Positions 56,322-64,000 of a DNA stretch of 64,000 bases are shown piece by piece. Both the position numbers and the translations under genes were made by a program. The stretch lies in assembly GCA_027922465.2 (NCBI GenBank), contig BQMF02000369.1, forward strand, positions 62,001-126,000, written 5' to 3'. The number at the start of each line of letters is the position of its first letter. Position 1 is the stretch's first letter. The notes beneath the pieces are model-generated. The model saw nothing but the letters and a program-made list of their open reading frames with translations. It made no database searches and was not told where the DNA came from. The DNA is from Turritopsis dohrnii (taxonomy: Eukaryota > Cnidaria > Hydrozoa > Anthoathecata > Oceaniidae).

Positions 56322-58599
56322 TTATTCGAAGAGATGGTTACTGTTGTTCGCTATTGTTCTTGTAGAGGTCAACGAAGATGAACTGTGAATGTTGCGCAAG
56401 TGCCTTTTCAAATTCGATTTTTGAGAAAAGCCGGTAAAACATAGTGGACAATGGTAAGGTTTAACACCAGAATGAGTCGCTTGGTGTTTAAGATACGTCG
56501 CCCGATCAGTAAACCGCTTCGGACATTTTCGACATTGATACGGCTTTTCTTTAGTATGGGTTCGAATATGAACTGTGAGAGATGATTTGTGTGAGAACGA
56601 CTTCGAACAGTATCTACAAACAAATGGTTTCTCTCCTGTATGTACAGCTCTTTCGTGATTCAGTTTCGTACCCGACTGCCGAAAGCCTTTCCCACAATAA
56701 GCGCAAGAAAACGGTTTGTCACCAGTGTGTATTCTGCGATGGGTACGTAATGTAAACGATCTCTGGAACTTACGATGACATATGTCACACTCATATTTTC
56801 CAGAGTTCTTCCCTGTCTGTTTTTTCCGTGTGCATTTCAAATCATCCGTGTCGTTCTGTAGTAACTTGAGAGCGGCTTCTTCGAGATAACGCATGTTATC
56901 AGTCGTTGAATGTGTTCTCTGACGCACCTCATGATGTTGCTGTTCAAGGGCCTGTTTGTATTGGCTCATTATTTCTTCGGTTGAAGGCAGTTGAGGCAGC
57001 CAAGAACCAGCAGGTTCACTCGTTGCTGGCTTGTCCACTATTGCCTCTGTAACGTCGTCAATTTTTTTTAAACTCGTGTCATCTTTTTTGGTGTTTATAG
57101 TTTTCTCAATCTGATGATGTTGGTCAGGAATAAACGGCAAGAGAGGTTGAAAAAATACAGGTAAAATGTATTCTTGTGCATAGTTATTAGCTAATAATTG
57201 TTGCTGCAGATAGGCCATATCTTGATAACTAGATAACATAACGGGTGTTAGCATATTCCCACCGTCTAGCAGATTGTGTAACGGGTTCATTTGCATCCAC
57301 GTTTGTTGTTCGGAAGTACTTAGCACTTCGTCTCGAAAATCAGGATGCAGTTTCTTTGGCATCTGATTTTCTTCGTCTGTTTGTTTTGTTTCCGCCGGAA
57401 AATATTGATCCAAATCAGGTAATGTGTCACTTTGGGTTGCTCCCGCGAGCATACTGCCTGGGTAATACCGGTCTTGTGTTGGATTCTGTGAGGAGGAAGC
57501 GGTTGTATAGGACGCATCTTGATCGTTTGTATAACCGTTGGAAAGGACATACATATTGATAGACGAGGGTGACATGGACTGAACAAAGTTAAAAGCTGTA
57601 CCTTTGTTACTATCGCTTTCTTCTGTTTTGTCCATATATCTAACAGACGAAGGTGAAAATGTTTGAAGTAACTGCAACAAGGGTGTGTTACATCCCATAT
57701 GAAGTGAACTGGATTTCACAGGACTTGAAAAATTAGAATAACTGTCTAGTGATATGAGACGATTGACGGCATCTTGTAACGACAACGCCGGATCATTTCT
57801 TTGAAAAAAACAAGAAAAAAAACAGCTAAAAATGACTAAAGATAATTTTGGGGAAATCTTTTGAATGACTATAAGTAATCAAATGTTAAGTTAAATAAAC
57901 TTTTTTGGTGAAGTTTATGTTACCATCACACAACACGATAAGCTTATTTTTGCTCACTGGTTCGAAGTCTTGAAAGAATAGTAACTAAGTTCGTTCTAAA
58001 AAAATCACCGACGATATGTATTTTCACAAACCTTTGATCGATGTTGCTTCCGGCTAACGTTAGAGCCTGTGAAATTTCTAAACATCAAAACATTAGTGTT
58101 ATTGTTACATCCTTAAAAATGCTGTCCATAAAAGAAATTTCAATCCTTATTTCGCCACCAAGAGATGACATTTTCGTCAATCTCCTGATTTGGACAGTTT
58201 GAGTAGGTTTTAGCATGGATCTTTCATTAATTTTTCGAATTTCAGTTTTATCAACTTTTCAATATATTACTGACCTGGTTTCTTTCAGTTATGTTTCACC
58301 GTGAAAAACAATTTTTCTGAAACAATGGTTTGGAGAGTAAACCCTTTCCTAAATTCCTATTAATTGTTTTTTGATTGATCTGCTTCACCTTAAACACACA
58401 TATACACTGATGTTTGATTTGTTTTTCTGCCTGCTTTTTGTTTGTCCTGTCCTGTAGCGTCCTGTAGTTGTTTTGTGATGTCCATGGTGTCCGTCCTTGC
58501 TAGCTTTGGCTAATTATGGCGGTCTCCACTATAGATTGCCTATTTTAGTGGTAGTATTTACATTATATATTTTTTAGTAATCTATAGAAATATATGTGA

Positions 58600-58642
<43 letters not shown>

Positions 58643-58993
58643 TCCATTCGACTTATTTTTTGATCAGAATAACTTTTAAGGTCTCCTTATTTCATAGCTT
58701 TAATTCAAAGAAACCTTCTTTTTCATTTTTTATGTATTACATGTTTTCAGTAAAAGTCGGAAAAGTCGGAATTTTTGCGTTTTGAATTACATTATGTGAA
58801 GAATAAATGGTTGACTGAAAATTTTTTCTTTTGAAAAGGAAGAAATATTTTTACCGTTTGTTGGTTTCCCTTGAAACCTTTGTGGTGTTGTTATAGCTTC
58901 ATATGCATTTTGTGCTTGTGAATTCTGCTCTTGTGTTCTTATTTCATCGTCTATACATGAGAAAAGTTTTGAATGATCAGCAGAGGTATCCAT
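56322..58993 (-). CDS. C2H2 zinc-finger protein, five fingers, three exons
   Basis: Exons on the - strand: 58993-58855 (ATG 58993, MDTSADHSKLFSCIDDEIRT), 58077-58032 (46 bases), 57798-56322. Phases 1 and 2 join cleanly to give KPTN-E-ISQALTLAGSNIDQ-R-NDPALSLQ; 553 aa. The long ORF alone has no ATG at its left edge (TTG at 57785), which supports the upstream exons. The first 395 residues are Ser/Gln/Pro-rich and likely disordered, typical of a transactivation region. Fingers occupy about 397-540: YECDIC, FSCAYC, FVCRYC, YQCRKC and YHCPLC each with paired His, joined by TGEKP-type linkers, of which the first three are best conserved. A nuclear DNA-binding transcription factor; orthology not determined. 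Confidence 0.9.
58597..58642. repeat. (TTGA)n microsatellite
   Basis: About eleven consecutive TTGA units in the first intron of the zinc-finger gene. Confidence 0.95.
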
Positions 58994-59385
58994 TTGCGTC
59001 GGCTCAGGAATTCGTCTGATCGACTTTATTCAAAAATGTTTACTTCAAAGAAGATCGAATTCGATAATGGAATTCTATTTGAGAAAATCGAATGTTTTTT
59101 CGAATATTCATCATATAAAGAAACTCTAAGTGTAATTGTAGCCTTATTTCCAAACAAAAATTGAATGAACCCGCCCTCAGAGCAAAATCTGACAGTATTT
59201 TTATGCAACCCACAAGGCTAAAAATAATGGCCGGTCATGACGCATTTGACCGGAAGAAAAAATATCATTTTAAAAGGCAGACTTTACTCAAAAAAATATC
59301 TCACTTACTCGACTCTCTGTTAATTGATTACACTACTAAGAAATAACAGCCCAACTTGGCTATAGTATCGTGGCAGATTTTGACA
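58994..59385. other. Upstream flank of the zinc-finger gene
   Basis: Presumed promoter side of the zinc-finger gene. No other gene recognised; a TTCGAATAT-type palindromic motif lies at 59099. Confidence 0.4.
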
Positions 59386-59840
59386 TCCTCCCGTGAGTTT
59401 AGAAACAAAAAGTCCGACCGGACATCTCAGACATCCGAGGCCGGGTGTTTAAACGCCAGGCCAGGAGTTTGAGATGTCCGGCCCGGAGTTATGAAAATAG
59501 TCTTGAAACACGCGGCCGGACAACGTCACTCGAAACATCCAGACGGGCGTTTGTAAAAATCTGGTCCTGTAGTAAATTACCAGCTAGCTTTTCGAACATA
59601 CCATAAACTTTACAGACAATGTATAGATTGCTTGAAAATCAACGACCTTCAGTTGCAAAAAGTCCCGACCAACCGGATGTCCAAAATGTAGCTGGTAAAT
59701 TACAGGACCAAATTTTTACCAATGCCCGGCCGGACGATTTGAGTGAAGTTGTTTCAAGACTAGTTTCAAAACTCTCGACCGGGCATTTAAACACCCATAC
59801 ATATTTTTCAGACTTGACAGCAGTTAGCGTGTATCATCGA
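59386..59840. repeat. Imperfect long palindrome (MITE-like)
   Basis: ATCTGGTCCTGTAGTAAATTACCAGCTA at 59560 mirrors AGCTGGTAAATTACAGGACC at 59690. The outer motifs GGCCGGGTGTTTAAACGCC (left) and CCGGGCATTTAAACACCC (right) also pair, so arms of roughly 150 bp fold on a central loop of about 100 bp. An open frame at 59619 is contained in the right arm and is not a gene. Confidence 0.6.
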
Positions 59841-59909
59841 AATTGGCGAAGGTCAGAAAGCATCTTGTCATAAATATCTGGAGATATCTGAGATATCCAA
59901 CCGAACTTC

Positions 59910-60294
59910 TTACGATACTATAGCGGACATGCTATATAGCAGACACTTTGCTACAGTGGACACACTTTTCCCAGGAACCGGCAGAATGATGGTGAAAGTC
60001 TCATAGAAAAACCTCTACATAGCGGACACTTAAAAAAAACACGAAAAATAAATAACTTGTATTTGACACATTTGACTACTTTCACATCAATGCATCAATC
60101 AAGTTATCAATGGCTTTTTTAAGCCATTCTACGACTCTACTGTTTCCATAAAAAAGGTAACCCACAGGTATCTGAAGGCCAAGACGACAAGCTTCTCTGT
60201 CCACCCTCTTCTTGCCTGTGGCGGCAACACGAATACAGTAATTTGGAAATTGAAGAAATTTGACTGTCAATTCACTCCAATCAAGTGAAGACAC
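59910..60294 (-). pseudogene. Possible 3' end of a pogo-like element with C-terminal coding remnant
   Basis: Between 59918 and 60030 the motif ATAGCGGACA occurs three times with small changes, resembling pogo subterminal repeats. On the - strand just inside, 60294-60082 codes FPNYCIRVAATGKKRVDREA then GYLFYGNSRVVEWLKKAIDN and a stop. The frame continues upstream after a shift (LVIANFNSLRGNAWLLKK). I do not recognise the protein; it may be a transposon gene end. Confidence 0.4.
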
Positions 60295-60735
60295 GTCAAA
60301 CCACCTTTTTCAAAAGCCATGCATTTCCTCGAAGACTATTGAAATTGGCGATAACGAGTGCTTTTGAGTTTATGTTTCCGTGAATCTTTTTGAGGCAAAA
60401 ACAAGACGGTAAGGGAACTAAGTGGTTAACATAAATATTTGACCGGGAACTATTTTTCGTTATATTTAGCCTTGTAACATATTACTAATCATACTGCAAC
60501 ATAAAACAACCAATTACCATATACTTTTCGATCCCATTTGCACTATCCAACTTCACACAACGTGCACGTCAAATGCAGATCAATCAAACCAATTGAGTGA
60601 ATGAATTTATTATCGGATGATAAGTTAAAAGCCCTGGGCTTTTAAGGAAATGTCCATTACTTGGATAAAAGAAGTTGTGGATATAGTTGTGAAAAAGAAA
60701 AAAAAAGCTTAGGCCTTTAAAGCGAATTGGCATTA
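60295..60735. other. No gene recognised
   Basis: AT-rich non-coding sequence. Confidence 0.45.
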
Positions 60736-61845
60736 CCTTATCGGCCCTTTTTACGCCGGCCCTAATTTAACGCCGGCCCTTTTTACGCCGGCCCTTATTC
60801 CGCCACTCTAAGATTTTGCCTTAACGCCACTTAGGGCCGTTATTTACGCCTCAAAAGTAAAAAAGAAAAAAACAATTTTTTTAAGCACTATTTTTCACTT
60901 TTTCTGTTTAAATTTTAACTTTTACAATATCTTCTAATATATATCACTTAATACATCGTAAGACTTAATCTATTACAATTATTTCTTCCTCTTTTTCATT
61001 AATGCTTCCATTATTTTCTCTAATTCCCTCATCGTCATCTGATTCTATTTCTGCTTCAACTTCCCCTTCATCTAACTCTTTATTGTCTCCAAAGAGTTCT
61101 TTCACATCTAAAGTTTGATCACCTACAAAGCGTCTCATCTTTTCTAGTATCACACCGTTTTCATGCACAAAATGCATTAGAATGGGGATCTCAAGCCCTC
61201 CTTCTGGAATAGGTGACACATTTGGCGTTAGACATGCGACCGTACCAGTAACGGATCCTCCTTCGTGGAGGAAATAAAAAACAAATCTGGAAAGCTTTCT
61301 TGGTATGTGACCAACCGTGACATCACCAATTCTGTCGATTCTTGTTATCGTTATCATGCAGCAATATGGGTCAATGACCCTTGACATTGTACTAGTTTCT
61401 TTTAAAACCTTCACTTGTTGATGTAGCGCAACATTTCTCCATGTTGAATTACGATAAACGTGATAACCTCTGTTGGCCGTTGCAAATTCATAGACTGTTT
61501 TATGAAACTCGAGAAATTCTCCCGCAAATATGTTTTCTCCTAAGGTAATATTTGTTCTATACAAAGATCTTGTAAAGGTTTTACGAACTATCAAGAAAAA
61601 AATCTTCAGTTACTGCACATTACAGTCAGTCTTTTTACTTCAAAAGCCTCTGAAGTCAAATTCTATAAAGCTCATAATGAAATATATTAGAATTAAGACC
61701 TGTAAAATCTTAATTTCAACTTTAAAAAATAACGCCGATTTTTTGAGAAATTTCCATTTTTTTGGCCCTTTTTACGCCGGCCCTTTTAACGCCGCGCACC
61801 AAAATTAACGCCACATTAGGGCCGGCGTAAAAAGGGCCGATAAGG
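60736..61845. mobile_element. TA-flanked transposon carrying a HIRAN-like gene, 1110 bp
   Basis: CCTTATCGGCCCTTTTTACG at 60736 is mirrored at 61845. The mirror extends about 31 bp without mismatch (through GCCGGCCCTAAT), with TA on both sides (60734-60735 and 61846-61847). TTTTTACGCCGGCCC/TTTTAACGCC motifs repeat at least four times near the left end and three near the right. No transposase ORF is present, only the HIRAN-like one. The TA duplication suggests a Tc1/mariner/pogo-type mechanism. Confidence 0.88.
60965..61590 (-). CDS. HIRAN-like domain protein encoded within a transposon
   Basis: Open - strand frame of about 209 codons ending at 60965. There is no ATG near its start: the first codon offered is TTG (61594), and a TTTCTTGATAG acceptor precedes TTCGTAAAACC at 61586, so an upstream exon is likely. 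The domain, roughly codons 40-160, has YHVYRNSTWRNVALHQQ, VIDPYCCMITI, VGHIPRKLSRFVFYFLHEGG, SVTGTVACL, PEGGLEIPILMHFV and ILEKMRRF. These follow the HIRAN pattern (Y...W.P, D.YAV, GH+PR, F...GG). HIRAN domains in HLTF/Rad5 proteins bind 3' DNA ends; the remote similarity makes this an inference. The C-terminal 45 residues are strongly acidic. Confidence 0.7.
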
Positions 61846-64000
61846 TATACTGCCAAAGGAACAACTAGCAGAGCACGAAAGGGCATAAGGATTTCTACAA
61901 GTCTGCGTACTGAACCTGCATGATTAAGTTTCGGACATAATATTGAGATTGTTCATATTCCAACTTATCATTTCATAAGCGACACATGGAACAACATCGG
62001 TGAGCAAACTTGATACCATTTGAAAGAGCATGGTCGATTTTCTCCATTCAACTACTCGAATTTAAGTTTGCAATACGAGATGCATTTAAATTATCAATCT
62101 ACTCATGGGGAAGTCATGTCATTCGGGATACGAACAGACACAGATTTATTCTATTGTTCCGTCTGTGTTAAGAAAACAATGTGTATAACCTAAAAATGAC
62201 GATGCGTCATGTATTGAGTTAAAGAAACTACAAGATACAGCAACGGAATACCCGTATAAAGAATGCCACGCAAGTATATAGTGGCAGTAGGAGACTGCCC
62301 TAAAAATAAATTCGACAGAGATTCCTACTGTTCGTTTAACATTTTTTTTCACATTAAAATAATTTGTACAATTCCGGTCAAATCACTAGATGTCAGTCTT
62401 TGAATGACTTCATTGAAATACGAAAATATAAAAACTGAATAAAAACATAACTTCTGCCCCAATTAACGTCTGAAAAGAGATCTCATGACACTAATTAGCA
62501 CGTACAAGACATTTTCTCCCCAATAAAGTAAACGACACGAAATTAAAGCCATTGTCTGGACTATTGTTGATAAATTCAAGAACTACTCTATCGACTGATT
62601 GATAGGAATTCTAAGGAAATTCCATTAACAAACAAGACATAATCACTGACAGAGTAAGCGGGATATGACTGGACTACCGGCTTCCGCAATTTAATTATCT
62701 CCATCATACGCGCCTGACAATTACCAGATGCATCATATTGTGTCTGAGGAAATTAAATCCAGTCAGTTTTGAACAGTGCTTTTCAGAGTATCGTGGTAGT
62801 TGTTTGACAAAAGAGATTATTATACAAAGTAGAAGCTTCCACTTGTTCAGTTCTTCCCTTATATATCATATGTTATACAACCGCCATGTGACGTCATCAT
62901 GAAAAATGTCGTCAAAAATACAAGCCTTCAAAGAGCAAAACTGATATTCTCGATGTTGTTTAGGGCAACCCATAACATCTATAGCATAACATTATGGTAG
63001 TTGTGTGATATATAATAGAGACAATTGAACAAGGTGAAATTGATTTTTCTGGAGCTAGTTACTTATTGTATTGTACTGAACTGCTGTTGATGCACAGTGA
63101 GTACACAAGAGAGCGTTTGGGTGATCGAGTTTATAAACAACCTGGTTTAAAAGTGGTCTGGACACTAGTTGGATAAACATGCTGTTTTTATATACTAGCC
63201 AATCATGTTCTTCTCCGTTGTAATGGTATCACAACGTTCAAATTCTCAACAGGGAAATTTTTCTCCTTATCGCAAATATTAAGCAGAAAACCTGGTAAAA
63301 AACCTTTCCCGGATATCACTAACACACCGTCTCAACAATGCCTCGTCGGATTGTCGCCTCTTTTTGATGTATTTTGTCATTCTAATTTTTATTCTCAATC
63401 CCAGTGGAAAAAAATTAAAAAAATAAAAAAATTTAAAACGAAGCCGTTGTTTGTTTGTTAGGTCATAACCCGGGGTTGAAAACAGAATTCCAGGAAGAGT
63501 CTATTAACAAATTACCTCCCCGAAACAAAATCTATGTAGAAAACTAGTAGAAATAATCATCACTTTTCTATAGAGAAAACAAAAGTTTCAAGCGAGGCTA
63601 ATGCATGAAAACGAGACTAAAAGGCATCAAGCAATGAATGTTGAGCGTGCGTGTGTGCGTATAAGACAATATGTATTGTTGAAACAAAATTCCGACTCCT
63701 TGCGAAGGTTCCCACGTTTTCAAATTACTCCTAACTCTATGGGCGGGATGATATTGATAATAACGATCGACCAGCGAGTTTATGAACTGGATGGACAAGA
63801 CAGAAGTTACCGAGTCACGCTCGCATCACACCCGCCATATCATAAATGTATCCAAAACATAACCAACACATCGGATTACATCGGATTAGACTTAGCCACT
63901 GCTAGTGGACGGCTCAGATTCGTTCACATAACTTTGCTGTCTCTACCACAACGAAAATGTAAAAAAGACAAGTTTTTAGACTGAATAGCTCTTTACAATG
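61846..64000. other. No gene recognised
   Basis: AT-rich intergenic DNA. The frame at 63601-63984 (+, 127 codons) and the one at 62146-62352 (-) have no recognisable domain and I treat them as chance. Confidence 0.5.

Noticed and set aside
59619..59873. 84-codon frame with ATG
   Set aside because: Contained in one arm of a long palindrome; no similarity.
63601..63984. 127-codon + strand frame
   Set aside because: No domain, no splice or promoter context, overlapped by an equally long frame on the other strand.
1..64000. tRNA or rRNA genes, CRISPR arrays
   Set aside because: None seen on reading both strands; the short-unit repeats are microsatellites or subterminal transposon repeats.

Overview
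The window is AT-rich nuclear DNA from an animal, most likely an invertebrate. The genes have GT-AG introns with consistent phases, there are no operons, and two conserved animal genes can be read: a TACC family coiled-coil gene and a C7orf25 (UPF0415) homologue. The repeats (Helitron, pogo/Tigger, PIF/Harbinger, an IS3EU-like integrase, THAP and HIRAN genes, an RLE-type retroelement tail) resemble those of cnidarian, sponge or mollusc genomes. I cannot name the species from the sequence.

Layout. 1-28.7 kb is almost entirely transposon-derived. In order it holds a Harbinger-type MITE (706-1615), a frameshifted HECT ubiquitin-ligase gene facing a frameshifted integrase (1.7-5.8 kb), a pogo element carrying a Helitron/pogo fusion ORF (8756-9855), a THAP/C2H2 element (10635-12183), a Harbinger-ended element carrying a retroelement 3' part (12187-13938), and a head-to-tail array of four 564-566 bp Helitron units (14740-16997). 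These are followed by smaller fragments and a pogo element with a broken transposase and a HIRAN-like fragment (25995-27206). 29.6-30.8 kb is the intact single-exon C7orf25 homologue. 31-37.1 kb holds MITEs, including a hAT-like one and a Harbinger derivative.

37.6-50.7 kb is the TACC gene on the + strand: 16 coding exons whose phases agree throughout, plus two internal alternative first exons, one with a cysteine/basic cluster and one with an N-myristoylation-type start. A small reverse-strand coiled-coil ORF lies just upstream of the last alternative promoter.

51.2-55.9 kb is a nest. An old pogo/Tigger element has been hit by a palindromic MITE and by an apparently intact PIF/Harbinger element (52329-55295) that has 23 bp terminal repeats, a TAA target duplication, a MADF-domain gene and a full DDE transposase. 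56.3-59.0 kb is a host five-finger C2H2 gene (three exons, - strand). 60.7-61.8 kb is a TA-flanked transposon whose only ORF is a HIRAN-like protein. The last 2 kb has no recognisable gene.

The most unusual items are the two TA-flanked elements with HIRAN-like ORFs, the Helitron/pogo chimeric ORF, and the exact tandem Helitron array.
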